Below, in pieces: positions 26,367 through 35,829 of a stretch of 64,000 bases of DNA. Position 1 is the first letter of the stretch. Each line of letters opens with the position of its first letter. Under the pieces are notes generated by a model. The model was not told where the DNA came from. It worked only from the letters and a program-made list of their open reading frames with translations, and did no database searches. The position numbers and the translations under genes were made by a program. The stretch is from Pseudonocardia humida (GTDB taxonomy: Bacteria > Actinomycetota > Actinomycetes > Mycobacteriales > Pseudonocardiaceae): the NCBI RefSeq assembly GCF_023898865.1, contig NZ_JAGSOV010000024.1, positions 1-64,000 on the forward strand, given 5' to 3'.

Positions 26367-26627
26367 CGGTGGTCCCACCTGTCGTGCCGAACGCTGTCGT
26401 CCGCACCTTAGTACGACCTCGGGCCGGAGGTCCGGCGCTGATCGAACCGTCACCGGTCACGGGGTGCAGTCGACGGCTCGCCGAACGCGCGCGACACGCC
26501 GCTGCGGTCCCGGGGGCACGGCGCTCACCGACCGGGTGGCGCCCGATAGGGTGCCGCCTGCGCTGCGTACCGTGAGGATCACGCAACCCGATCCCGACCA
26601 CGCCACCAGAATGCCCGGAGGACCGTC

Positions 26628-28085
26628 ATGGGTGCTGAACCGAAGGCCCCACCGCTGGAGGACCGCACCGACGCCAGTGCTCGCGGCGGCATAGAGCGCC
26701 ACGGCGTCGACCGCATCCCCGACGCGGAGCGCACGTCCACCCCCGGCATCTTCGCGATGATCTTCGTGGGCTCCTCGGTGGGGCTGGGTGCGGTGGCGTT
26801 CGGCTGGATCGGGATGGGCTTCGGGCTCGGGGTGTGGGACACCATCGCGGCCATCGCCGTGGGAACCCTGGTCGGGCAGGTCCTGCTGGTGCCCCTGATC
26901 CTGCTGGGCTCGCGCACCGCCACCAACGACGCCACCGCGTCCGGGGCCACCTTCGGCGTCCGCGGCCGGTTGATCGGCAGCACGATCGGCCTGCTGAGCT
27001 GCCTGTTCTCGGTCGCGCTCACGACGTGGACGAGCGGCTCGGCCGGGGTCGCGGTGGCCGGTCGGCTGCTCGGCACGCCGGACACCGCGGCCACCCAGGC
27101 GGTGGGCTACGCGGTGGTCCTGGCGGTGTCGGCGGCCATCGCGATCTGGGGCTTCCGCTGGCTGGTGCGCGCCAACGTCGTCCTGGTGACACTCGGCGGG
27201 CTGTTGCTGCTGCTGATGCTGGTCGCCTTCGGCGGCGCCATCGACTGGGGCTACGCCGGCGGCGAGCCCGTGCTCGGGTCGTACTGGCCGACGTGGTTCC
27301 TGGTCGCCACCACCATCGGGGTGTCCGGCGCGCTCGTGGTCTGCACGATCGTCGGCGACTGGACCCGCTACATCCGCTCCGACCGGCACTCGACCAGTTC
27401 GCTGGCCTGGATCGGCTCGATCGGCGTGTTCATCGGCTTCGTGGTCCCCGCCGCGATCGGCGCGCTGGTGTCGACCTCCTCGCCCGGCTTCGCCGACCCG
27501 GCGGTCCCCTTCGCCGCCACGCTGGCGAACGAGGCGCCGTCCTGGTACGCCGTGCTGCTGCTGCCGCTGGGCGTGCTCGGCGGTGTCGGCCTGGTCGCCT
27601 CCTCGCTCTACAGCGCGGGCCTCGACCTCGACGCGCTGGTCGTGCGGCTGAGCCGGCTGCAGGCCACCGCGGTCATCGCGGTCGTCGCGGTCGTGCTGAT
27701 CTACCTGGCGGTCGCCTCGCCGAACATCATCGAGGTCGCCTCCGCGGCGCTGCTGGTGATGGCCGAGTTCGCGGCGCCGTGGGCGGTCGTCGTCGGGATC
27801 AACTTCCTGCGCACCGGCGGTCACTACGACCCCGACGACCTGCAGGTGTTCAACCGCCGCGAGACCGGCGGGCGCTACTGGTTCAGCGGCGGCTGGAACT
27901 GGGCGGCCACCCTGGCCTGGGCGGTCGGCTCGGTCGCCGGCCTGCTGACGATCCAGACGCTGTCGTTCACCGGCCCGCTCTCGGACATCGCCGGCGGCGT
28001 GGACATCAGCCTGCTGCTCGGCGCCGTCGTCGCGGCCGCCATCTACCTGCCGTTCTCGGGCAACCGGGAGATCGCACGGGCCTGA
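26628..28085 (+). CDS. NCS1-family purine/cytosine permease
   Basis: A 485-residue membrane protein with about twelve helices, of the nucleobase:cation symporter-1 family. Visible markers are the N-terminal RIPDAERTSTPGIFAMIF, TATNDATASGATFGVRG in the second/third helix region, FLVATTIGVSGALVVCTIVG with the cytoplasmic DWTRYIRSDRHSTSS, and the C-terminal YDPDDLQVFNRRETGGRYW. GGAGGACC precedes ATG 26628. Typical substrates are cytosine, purines, allantoin or hydantoins; no catabolic gene lies next to it, so the substrate stays open. Confidence 0.85.
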   Translation: MGAEPKAPPLEDRTDASARGGIERHGVDRIPDAERTSTPGIFAMIFVGSSVGLGAVAFGWIGMGFGLGVWDTIAAIAVGTLVGQVLLVPLILLGSRTATNDATASGATFGVRGRLIGSTIGLLSCLFSVALTTWTSGSAGVAVAGRLLGTPDTAATQAVGYAVVLAVSAAIAIWGFRWLVRANVVLVTLGGLLLLLMLVAFGGAIDWGYAGGEPVLGSYWPTWFLVATTIGVSGALVVCTIVGDWTRYIRSDRHSTSSLAWIGSIGVFIGFVVPAAIGALVSTSSPGFADPAVPFAATLANEAPSWYAVLLLPLGVLGGVGLVASSLYSAGLDLDALVVRLSRLQATAVIAVVAVVLIYLAVASPNIIEVASAALLVMAEFAAPWAVVVGINFLRTGGHYDPDDLQVFNRRETGGRYWFSGGWNWAATLAWAVGSVAGLLTIQTLSFTGPLSDIAGGVDISLLLGAVVAAAIYLPFSGNREIARA

Positions 28086-28182
28086 CCGGCCGCGCCGAGC
28101 GGGCATGACCCCGGAGGTCATCGACGGCATGACCCGGTCGCGGGACGGTGAGCGCACCGAACCGCGAGCGGAGGAGCCTGCG

Positions 28183-28980
28183 ATGCCCTACTTCGACACC
28201 CCCGACGGCAACCGGCAGTTCTTCAAGGACCTCGGCGAGGGGCCGCCGGTCGTGCTGGTGCACGCCTGGTCGCTCAGCTCGGCGATGTGGGAGTACCAGC
28301 TGCCGGTGCTGCTCGGGGCGGGATACCGCTGCATCGCCATGGACCGGCGCGGCCACGGCCGCTCCGACCAGCCGGCCACCGGCTACGACCTGGACACCCT
28401 GGCCGACGACCTGGCCGCGCTGATCGACCGGCTGGACCTGCACGACGTCCGGCTGGTGGCGCACAGCATGGGCACCTGCGAGATCACCCGCTACCTGGCC
28501 CGCCACGGCTGCGGGCGCGTCTCCCGGGCGGTCTACCTGGGCGCCATGACCCCGTACCTGAACGGGGCGGTGGGGCCGCAGCCCGTCGAGGCGACCCTCG
28601 CGGCGCTGCACGCCGACCGGCCCGGGTGGTTCCGCGACGCCGCCCCCGCCTACTTCGCCGCGCCCGCGTCCGGGGTCTCGCATGCGCTCGTCGACGACGG
28701 CGTCACCACCATCCTGGCCACGCCGCTGGAGGTCCAGACGGCCTGCCTGCGGGCCACGTTCGGCACCGACCTGACCACCGACCTGGCCGCCGTCGAGGTG
28801 CCGGCGCTGGTCGTGCACGGCGACGCCGACGCGTCCGCGCCCATCGACCTGACCGGGCGCCCGACGGCCGAGCTGCTGCCCGACGCCCGGTTCGAGCTCT
28901 ACCCGGGCGCGCCGCACGGGCTCTACGTGACCGAGCGCGAGCGGCTCGCGCGCGACCTGCTCGGCTTCCTTGGCGGCTGA
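28183..28980 (+). CDS. Alpha/beta hydrolase (peroxidase-like esterase type)
   Basis: A 265-residue hydrolase: VVLVHAWSLSSAMWEYQLPV gives the oxyanion region, MDRRGHGRSD the second strand, AHSMGT the nucleophile elbow with Ser95, VVHGDADASAPI the acid and YPGAPHGLYVTE the histidine. The pattern resembles cofactor-free haloperoxidase/arylesterase relatives. GAGGAG precedes ATG 28183, so I reject the in-frame starts upstream at 28105. It follows the permease by 97 bp on the same strand and ends 7 bp from the convergent rph gene. Confidence 0.85.
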   Translation: MPYFDTPDGNRQFFKDLGEGPPVVLVHAWSLSSAMWEYQLPVLLGAGYRCIAMDRRGHGRSDQPATGYDLDTLADDLAALIDRLDLHDVRLVAHSMGTCEITRYLARHGCGRVSRAVYLGAMTPYLNGAVGPQPVEATLAALHADRPGWFRDAAPAYFAAPASGVSHALVDDGVTTILATPLEVQTACLRATFGTDLTTDLAAVEVPALVVHGDADASAPIDLTGRPTAELLPDARFELYPGAPHGLYVTERERLARDLLGFLGG

Positions 28981-28987
28981 GCCCGGT

Positions 28988-31576
28988 TCAGCCGAGGCGG
29001 ACGAGCCCCGCGGCGCCGTCGACGGTGATCCGCTGGCCGGTGCGGATGGCGGCGGTGGCGTCGGGGACCCCGACGACCGCCGGGATGCCGTACTCGCGGG
29101 CCACGACCGCGCCGTGCGAGTTCGACCCGCCCATCTCCATGACCAGCCCGCCAGCGGTGAGGAACAGCGGGGTCCAGCCGGGGTCGGTGGAGGGCGCGAC
29201 CAGGATCTCGCCGGGTTCGAGGTGGGTGTCGGCGGGGTCGAGCACGACGCGGGCGGGGCCGGTGACCTCGCCCGCCGAGGCCGCGGTGCCGACCAGCGCG
29301 CCCTCGACGGCGGTCGGGGTGAGCAGCGCCTCGGGCTCGGTGCCGTCGGAGAGCAGGATGCGCGGGACGTGCCGGCGGCGCAGCTCCCGGTCGTACTCGG
29401 CGCGGCGCTCCGCGACGACCGACCGGTGGTCGGCGCCGTCGACGGCGCCGCGGACCTCGGCGAGGTCGAGGAACCAGACGTCGTCGGCGGCGTCCAGCAG
29501 GCCCCGCCCGGCCAGCTCGTCGCCGACCGCACCCAGTTCGACGCGGGCGGCGGCGAGGAGGCGGACCAGGTAGTCCTTGTGCGTCTCGCGCAGCCCGGCG
29601 AGCTCGCGCATCCGCCGCAGCGCCCAGCCGACCAGCCGGGCCCGCACCGGCGAGCGGCGCCGCACGCGGGCGACGACGTCGTCGAGCGTGGCCAGGGCGG
29701 CCGCCGTGCCGCGGGCGAACACCGCATCCGGCGCGGCGGCGGGGTCCTGCAGGCGCAGGTAGTTGGCCAGCACCCCGAGCACGTACGCCGGGTCGTCGCG
29801 CCAGCGCGGCATGCCCGCGTCGATCTCGGCGACGGCGCGGTGGCCGTGCTCGCGCAGGAAGCCGTCGAGCTCGCGGCGCAGCACGGGGGGCAGCGGGCCG
29901 GTGCCGGCGCTCAACCGGGCCGCTGACGCCTCGTCGGCGCGCAGCCGCTCGGCGATCCGCCACAGCTCGAGGTCCATCTCGGTGGTCACGTTGTGCGGCA
30001 GGGAGCGCAGCAGCTCGTGGGTGGTGTGGGCGTCGATGTCGGGGCCGGCCAGGCGCCGGGCCGCGCCGAGCATCACGAACCCGGCCCCGGCCGCGGGCAC
30101 CACCGACGGCAGCACGGGGAAGACCCGGCGCAGCAGCTCGAGCGCCCGCTCGTGGCGGGCGGCGGCAGTGTCGGCCGCGGGCAGGCCGTCGGTCAGCCGG
30201 GCGCCGATCCGGTCGATGCGCCGCCGCGCGGCCGCCGGGCTCACCAGGGCCCGCGCGATCTGCACCGGCACGGCGAACCGCACCAGCGCCCGGGCCACCC
30301 GGCGGGCGAACGGCAGCGGCGAGCGCGAGCCCGCCGCGTACTCCGGGCGTTCCAGCAGCGCGCGCACCACGACCGCCGACCGGGCCTCCATCACGCCGAG
30401 GACCAGCGGGAGCAGCCGCCTGCCGACCGGGTTGCGCAGGGCGGCGGTCATGTCGACGAAGACGCGGCCGCCGGCCACGGTCATCGCCACCGGGCCGGTG
30501 GGCTCCTCGGCGGGGAAGCCGAAGGCGAGGCGCGAGCCGACCGCCCCGATGACGCGGAACGCGGAGATCCCCAGCGGCGTGATCGGCCGGGTCAGGCCCT
30601 GGGCCAGGCTGAGGTTGAGGTAGGCCCGCAGGCCGGGGCCGGTCGGCGGGGGGACCGGGTGCAGCGTGGTGATGGGGCGCGACTGGGTCAGCCAGGCGCG
30701 GCCCCCGCCGTCGTAGGCCCACTCGATGTCCTGCGGGGACCCGTAGTAGGCCTCCACGCGCCGCCCGAGGGCGACCAGCTCGCGAACCTGCGCGTCGGTG
30801 AGGGTGCGCTCGTGCGCTGCGCCCGCCCGCTCGACGCGCTCGGTGCCGCCGCCGGGCAGCGCCCGGATCTCGACGGCCTTGTCGCCGGGTCGGTAGTCGA
30901 CCGCGGCGGTGTCGGCGGGGCCGTCGACGACGACGTGGTCGGGGTTGACCGCCCCGGAGACGACCGCCTCGCCCAGCCCCGGGCTCGCGTCCAGGACGGT
31001 CCGCGTGCGCCCGCCGCTGACGGGGTCGGCGGTGAACAGCACGCCGGCGCTGCGCGCGTCGACCATCCGCTGCACGACCACGGCCAGCGCGACCGTGCGC
31101 TGGTCGATGCCCGCGGTGTCGCGGTAGGCCACGGCGCGGTCGGTCCACAGCGAGGCCCAGCAGCGGCGCACGGCGTCGAGCACCGCGCCGGTGCCCACGA
31201 CGTTGAGGTAGGTGTCCTGCTGACCGGCGAAGCTGGCCGTGGGCAGGTCCTCCGCGGTGGCCGAGGAGCGCACCGCGACCGGGACGTCGTCGCCCAGCCC
31301 CGCGTAGGCCGCGCTGACGGCCTCGGCGACGGCCGGTGGCACCGGTGCCCGCAGCAGGGCGTCCCGGGCGTGCCGGGCGAGCTCGGCGTCGCGCTCGCGG
31401 GCGACCACCGCGTCGAGGCCCGCGGCGCACGCGGCCTCCCGGTAGGCGTCGGTGACGACGCAGAAGCCGGTCGGCACGGCGAATCCGGCGGACAACAGCT
31501 CGGCGAGGTTGGCCGCCTTGCCGCCCACGAGCTCCGGGCTGCGGGCGGCGGGGCTGTCGAGACCGACGACTGTCAT
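28988..31576 (-). CDS. rph: Rifampin phosphotransferase / PEP synthase-like dikinase
   Basis: An 862-residue three-domain dikinase. Residues 1-315 are the ATP-grasp part (ELVGGKAANLAELLSAGFAV, AVRSSATAEDLPTASFAGQQ, DIEWAYDG). Residues about 330-750 are the antibiotic-binding domain with a buried Met/aromatic helical bundle. The swivelling phosphohistidine domain at 770-862 contains GGSNSHGAVVAREYGIPAV with His821, matching the catalytic His825 of known Rph. Rph uses ATP to phosphorylate rifampin and makes cells resistant. No rifamycin-associated element is visible upstream. A different PEP synthase-like role cannot be excluded, but the length and middle domain favour Rph. Confidence 0.8.
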   Translation of the reverse strand: MTVVGLDSPAARSPELVGGKAANLAELLSAGFAVPTGFCVVTDAYREAACAAGLDAVVARERDAELARHARDALLRAPVPPAVAEAVSAAYAGLGDDVPVAVRSSATAEDLPTASFAGQQDTYLNVVGTGAVLDAVRRCWASLWTDRAVAYRDTAGIDQRTVALAVVVQRMVDARSAGVLFTADPVSGGRTRTVLDASPGLGEAVVSGAVNPDHVVVDGPADTAAVDYRPGDKAVEIRALPGGGTERVERAGAAHERTLTDAQVRELVALGRRVEAYYGSPQDIEWAYDGGGRAWLTQSRPITTLHPVPPPTGPGLRAYLNLSLAQGLTRPITPLGISAFRVIGAVGSRLAFGFPAEEPTGPVAMTVAGGRVFVDMTAALRNPVGRRLLPLVLGVMEARSAVVVRALLERPEYAAGSRSPLPFARRVARALVRFAVPVQIARALVSPAAARRRIDRIGARLTDGLPAADTAAARHERALELLRRVFPVLPSVVPAAGAGFVMLGAARRLAGPDIDAHTTHELLRSLPHNVTTEMDLELWRIAERLRADEASAARLSAGTGPLPPVLRRELDGFLREHGHRAVAEIDAGMPRWRDDPAYVLGVLANYLRLQDPAAAPDAVFARGTAAALATLDDVVARVRRRSPVRARLVGWALRRMRELAGLRETHKDYLVRLLAAARVELGAVGDELAGRGLLDAADDVWFLDLAEVRGAVDGADHRSVVAERRAEYDRELRRRHVPRILLSDGTEPEALLTPTAVEGALVGTAASAGEVTGPARVVLDPADTHLEPGEILVAPSTDPGWTPLFLTAGGLVMEMGGSNSHGAVVAREYGIPAVVGVPDATAAIRTGQRITVDGAAGLVRLG

Positions 31577-32831
31577 GCCGGTGAGCTTAACTCAACGCGC
31601 GATGAAATACGAGGTGAACACCGGACGTCGCCGCGTCGCCTGCCACGCGGCGATCGATGCGCATGCGGGTGGCGTCCCGACGATCACCACCGTTGCCGGG
31701 CAGCCGTCCGAGTGAACAACGGGCACGACGTGGCCACGGAGAGTGCTGTTACGGGGAGTGAGGGAACGGCGGGTCGACGATCATGCCGATGCCCGGCCGA
31801 TGATCGGGACGACCATTGCCGGCAGCTCCCGGGTGGCTCTCGGAGGGGGCGTCGGAGTAGGGCGAGCGGGGCGACGGGGTGGGCAGTCGTACCAATGGCG
31901 GCGTCCGCCCGCCCGCCGCCTTATGGATCATCGAATCGGCCGGGGATCCGCACCGGCGTACGCCCGAACGCAAGCGGGCGCTGAACTGGCGGGAATTCGC
32001 CAGGGCCGGGGCTCGCGTCGCGGGCGAATGATGGAGCGACGTCGACGGTGTGCCGATTCCGGCGGGCGGCTGCGGCGCCGAGGTGCGTCGCGCCCGTGGC
32101 GGGATCGGGGGAACCGGCCGAACCGCCCGCCCGGTCGGTGCTCCGGAGCCGGGACGAGGAAGCTCGCCCGGATCGTCACGTTTCGTCCGGTCGGCCGGGG
32201 TGATCCAGGCATAAGTCCAGGTCAGGTACCTGTCGAAGCGGACCCGACCGGGCTCGGGCCGGTCGGGCCCGGGTCGACGGCGACGGCGGTGGGGCCGCGG
32301 CCCGACGGACGGGCGGTGGGTGGGCGGAGCTGAGATCCACATCGGACCCCGCGGTGCGGATCCGCGCGGCGGGCAATGTGGATGGACATCGATTCCCGGT
32401 GCGCCGGGGAGTGAACGGATGTGTCGAACGACTTCCGTTCTTATGGCGATCTTGTTACGGCTCCGCGGTGGCTTTGCTTGAGGGTCCGTGCGGCAAGCGG
32501 TCGACGAGTGGCGACCGGCGTGGCGCATTAAGTGCACCGGATCGGTCACTACGCCACACAGAGTAACGAGCCGAGTGGAGAGAGTAGTCGCCGTCACGCT
32601 GTCAACGGCGTGCGCTGCGGGAATGCGACAACCGCTCCGGATGCGCGGTCCGCTCGGCCCTCGATGCCGACACATCGGCGCTCGGTGGCCTCGATCGGGT
32701 GGCAGGTGTGAGGCACATCGCTACTTTGAGTTGAGTGTTGCGCTAGTGTTCCCCGATCAATCGGCCGGCCGGATGACCCCGTCATGGACGTCCGAACTCG
32801 GCCCTGAGTACCCGAACGGATCGCCCCCTCG
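31577..32831. other. Gene-free stretch of 1.25 kb
   Basis: No frame here has family resemblance or the codon bias of its neighbours; the long open frames on both strands are Arg/Pro/Gly-rich by composition. GC falls in patches (31590-31760, 32400-32600, 32700-32760). It lies between the divergent rph and TPR genes, so it must hold both promoters. It could be a degraded gene, a regulatory RNA locus or an old insertion. Confidence 0.5.
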
Positions 32832-33551
32832 ATGCAGCCCACGAGCTCCGGTCAGCTCGACCCCGCCGAGAACGACACCTGGAACAGGGTGCCGTCCCCT
32901 CGCCGCGGCCCCGACGCGACCGGTGCGGAACCGGGCGGCAACGAGCCGGCCGCCGACGGTGGAGGGTGGGTGCGTCGCTTGCACGTCGAGGAGTCCGCGG
33001 CCCGGAACGACGAGGGCGCCGCGCTGTTCGCGGCCGGGCGGTACCGGGAGGCGGTGCCGCAGTTCGAGCAGGCGCTCGCCGGCTGTCGCGCCGTGCTCGG
33101 CCCCGAGCACGCCGCGACGCTGATCGTCGCCGGCAACCTGGGCGTCGCGCAGGTCGCGGCGGGGCAGCGCAGGCGCGGCCTGAAGCAGGTCGTCGACAAC
33201 CTGGCCGACCGGGTGCGCGTCCTGGGCGACGACCACCCCGACACCATGACCGCGCGCGACGCGCTCGCGGCGGTGCACCGCACCCAGGGCAACGCCGACG
33301 ACGCCGTCGCGATGTCCGGCAAGGTCGCGCTGCAGCGGGCCCGCCGGCTCGGCCCCACCCACCCCGACACGCTCACCTCGCGGATGGGGCTGGCGCTGGC
33401 CCACGCGGCTGCGGGCGACGTCTCCTCGGCGCACCGGCTGCTCGTCGCCGCCCTGACCGACGCCGAGGAGACCTACGGGGCCCGGCACACCTACACGGCC
33501 ATGCTCCTGGAGTGCGGTCACGCCTGGGGACTCATCGGAACCAGCGCCTGA
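32832..33551 (+). CDS. Tetratricopeptide-repeat protein (kinesin-light-chain type)
   Basis: A 239-residue protein. After a 50-residue disordered head, residues 55-235 hold about four TPR units of 42 residues: GAALFAAGRYREAVPQFEQA, then VLGPEHAATLIVAGNLGVAQ, VLGDDHPDTMTARDALAAVH and LGPTHPDTLTSRMGLALAHA. The LGxxHPxTLxxR phrase is typical of KLC-type TPRs. These act as protein-binding scaffolds, often attached to NB-ARC proteins; here the repeats stand alone. No partner gene is evident. ATG 32832 is the only good start. Confidence 0.85.
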   Translation: MQPTSSGQLDPAENDTWNRVPSPRRGPDATGAEPGGNEPAADGGGWVRRLHVEESAARNDEGAALFAAGRYREAVPQFEQALAGCRAVLGPEHAATLIVAGNLGVAQVAAGQRRRGLKQVVDNLADRVRVLGDDHPDTMTARDALAAVHRTQGNADDAVAMSGKVALQRARRLGPTHPDTLTSRMGLALAHAAAGDVSSAHRLLVAALTDAEETYGARHTYTAMLLECGHAWGLIGTSA

Positions 33552-33706
33552 TGGCCCGGCTCCGCGTCCTCCCCCCGCCGCCCGTCGCCCACCGGTCCCC
33601 GGTCCGCGACGGGGTCTCCACCCGCCCTCCGACGGGAGTGCGTGGAACTCGACCTGCGCCGGCCTTCACCCACGGGGCCGGCGCATGAACAGATCGAGGT
33701 GATCCG

Positions 33707-35533
33707 ATGTCGGCTCCCTACGACAGTCGTGCCGGCGGCCAGCCGTCGGACGACCGCGGTGGGTACCCGCCCACTCCGCCGTCCGGCGGCTACGCGGCCC
33801 CCGACCGCTACGGCCGATCCGGCGGGTACTCGGACGCGCCGGTCGGGTACGCCGACGGCCCCGCCGGTCACCAGGGCGGTTACCAAGGCAGCTACCAGGG
33901 CGGGTTCCAGGGCGGCCAGCAGGGCTACCCGGGCCCGCCCGCGCAGCAGGGCGGCCTCGGCGCCGACTTCGGCGGCTTCGGCCGCCCCGAGGCACCGGCC
34001 CAACCCGCGGGCGGGGCGTACAGCGACGAGGCGCTGCTGAACCGGCTGGGTTACGCCCAGGTGCTGTACCGGGAGATGGGCGGGTTCAGCAACTTCGCCA
34101 TCTCCTTCACCATCATCTCGATCCTGGCCGGCTGCCTGACCTCGTACTACATCGCGTTCAACAACGGCGGCCCGGTCGCGGTGACCTGGGGCTGGCTGCT
34201 GGTCGGCGCGTTCTCCGTGCTGATCGCGATGGCGATGGGCGAGATCGCCTCGGCGATGCCCACCGCGGGAGCGCTGTACTTCTGGGCGTCCAAGCTGGGC
34301 GGCCCGGCCTGGGGCTGGTTCACCGGCTGGTTCAACCTGGTCGGGCAGATCGCGGTGACCGCGGCCATCGACTACGGCGCGGCGATCTTCACCACCGCGC
34401 TGCTGAACCTGTGGTTCCCGGGCCTCGGCACGGAGACCTTGACGATCTTCATCGTCTACACCGCCATCATCGCCCTGCACCTGGGTCTGAACCTGCTGAG
34501 CGTGGGCGTGCTCGCCCGGCTGACCGCGGTCTCGGCCTGGTGGCACATGGTGGGCGTGGGGCTGATCGTGGTGGTGCTGGCCGTGGTGCCGCGCCACCAG
34601 TCGGCGGCCTTCGTCTTCACCGAGACGATCAACAACTCCGGGTTCTCCGACACCGCCTTCTGGTTCGTGTTCGGCATCGGCCTGCTGATGGCCCAGTACA
34701 CCATCACCGGATACGACGCGTCGGCGCACATGAGCGAGGAGACCCGGCAGGCCTCCCGGGCGGCGGCCTGGGGCATGGTCATGGCGGTCGTCGTCTCGGT
34801 CGTCTTCGGGTTCGTCCTGCTGGTCGCGGTGACCTTCGCGATCCCGGACGTACAGGGCACGCTCGACGCCGGCGCCGACGCCGTGGTCTACATCTGGACC
34901 GAGGCCCTGGGCGAGGGCTGGGCGGAGTTCATGCTGATCATCGCCGTGGTCGCGCAGCTGTTCTGCGGGACGGCGTCGGTCACCTCGGCCTCGCGGATGA
35001 TGTTCGCGTTCTCCCGCGACGGCGCGGTGCCCGGCCACCGGCTCTGGCGGCAGGTGGCGCGCAACCGAGCCCCGGTCAACGCGGTGATCGCGATCTGCGT
35101 GCTGGCCTGGGCGCTGATGATCCCCACCCTGGTCAACGGCGCGGTCGGCTACCTGGTCGGCACCTCGATCGCGGTGATCGGGCTGAACATCGCGTTCGCG
35201 ATGCCGATCATCCTGCGGATCAAGGCGGGCGACCGGTTCGAGCGCGGCGCGTGGAGCCTGGGCAACCACTACAAGTGGATCTCGCCGATCGCGGTGGGCT
35301 GGATCGCGCTGGTCTGCGTGCTGTTCCTGCTGCCGGTCTCGCCCAACGGCATCCCGGGCGCGGAGGAGTTCGACTGGGAGGTCGTCAACTACGCGCCGCT
35401 GACGGTGTTCGGGGCGTTCGTGCTGTTCGGGGGCTGGTACGTGCTCTCGGCCAAGCGCTGGTTCAAGGGCCCGGTCCGGGAGGCCACGAGCGAGCAGGGC
35501 CTGGCCGCGATCGAGGCGCAGCTGCGCGCGTAG
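33707..35533 (+). CDS. APC-family amino acid permease with a Gly/Tyr/Gln-rich N-terminal tail
   Basis: Residues 110-600 form a twelve-helix APC amino acid/amine permease: LLNRLGYAQVLYREMGGFSN, then MGEIASAMPTAGALYFWASK, FGIGLLMAQYTITGYDASAH with SEETRQASR, and FSRDGAVPGHRLWRQV. This matches GABA/choline-type APC members. Residues 1-105 are unusual: a low-complexity cytoplasmic head with repeated GGY/YQG units such as GGYQGSYQGGFQGGQQGY, almost no hydrophobic residues besides Tyr and Phe. It is 608 residues against about 500 for the family. The gene stands alone, 155 bp after the TPR gene, and ends before a strong hairpin. Confidence 0.85.
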   Translation: MSAPYDSRAGGQPSDDRGGYPPTPPSGGYAAPDRYGRSGGYSDAPVGYADGPAGHQGGYQGSYQGGFQGGQQGYPGPPAQQGGLGADFGGFGRPEAPAQPAGGAYSDEALLNRLGYAQVLYREMGGFSNFAISFTIISILAGCLTSYYIAFNNGGPVAVTWGWLLVGAFSVLIAMAMGEIASAMPTAGALYFWASKLGGPAWGWFTGWFNLVGQIAVTAAIDYGAAIFTTALLNLWFPGLGTETLTIFIVYTAIIALHLGLNLLSVGVLARLTAVSAWWHMVGVGLIVVVLAVVPRHQSAAFVFTETINNSGFSDTAFWFVFGIGLLMAQYTITGYDASAHMSEETRQASRAAAWGMVMAVVVSVVFGFVLLVAVTFAIPDVQGTLDAGADAVVYIWTEALGEGWAEFMLIIAVVAQLFCGTASVTSASRMMFAFSRDGAVPGHRLWRQVARNRAPVNAVIAICVLAWALMIPTLVNGAVGYLVGTSIAVIGLNIAFAMPIILRIKAGDRFERGAWSLGNHYKWISPIAVGWIALVCVLFLLPVSPNGIPGAEEFDWEVVNYAPLTVFGAFVLFGGWYVLSAKRWFKGPVREATSEQGLAAIEAQLRA

Positions 35534-35542
35534 CCCCCGCGA

Positions 35543-35582
35543 CCGCGGTCGGGATGGTGCCGCCGCACCGTCCCGGCCGCGG
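35543..35582 (+). terminator. Hairpin after the permease gene
   Basis: CCGCGGTCGGGATGGTGC and GCACCGTCCCGGCCGCGG pair over 18 positions (two U-G pairs) with a 4-base loop, ten bases after the permease stop. No T-run follows, as is common in very GC-rich actinobacteria. Confidence 0.6.
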
Positions 35583-35607
35583 TTCCCCCGCCCGGTAGCG
35601 TCGGGGC

Positions 35608-35805
35608 ATGGCCACCGAGACCACGCCGTGGCAGCGGCGCCCTGGCTTCCTGCGGGTGCTCGCCGTCCTGTGCGCGCTCGCCGCTGTGGGGACGCTGGTC
35701 GTCGCCCTGCTCACCCGGGAGTGGTGGAACCTGGTGTTCACGGCGGGGTTCGCCTACGTCGCGGTGACGAGCCTGCGGGAGGCGGGCCGCAAGGACCCGG
35801 CCTGA
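35608..35805 (+). CDS. Small two-helix membrane protein
   Basis: A 65-residue protein with two hydrophobic segments, VLAVLCALAAVGTLVVALL (residues 15-33) and WWNLVFTAGFAYVAVTSL (39-56), and a charged short tail. Length, codon bias and a clean ATG support a real gene. I do not recognise a family. It lies convergent to the GntR gene. Confidence 0.6.
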   Translation: MATETTPWQRRPGFLRVLAVLCALAAVGTLVVALLTREWWNLVFTAGFAYVAVTSLREAGRKDPA

Positions 35806-35829
35806 CGGCGCTACCGCGACGGGCGGTCG

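Noticed and set aside
31577-31700. Rifamycin-associated element upstream of rph
   Set aside because: I looked for the 19-bp GGGGCTTGCGGCAAGCCCC-like palindrome and did not see it.
29993-31984. 663-codon open frame on the plus strand
   Set aside because: Antisense to rph, whose ATP-grasp and phosphohistidine motifs are clear.
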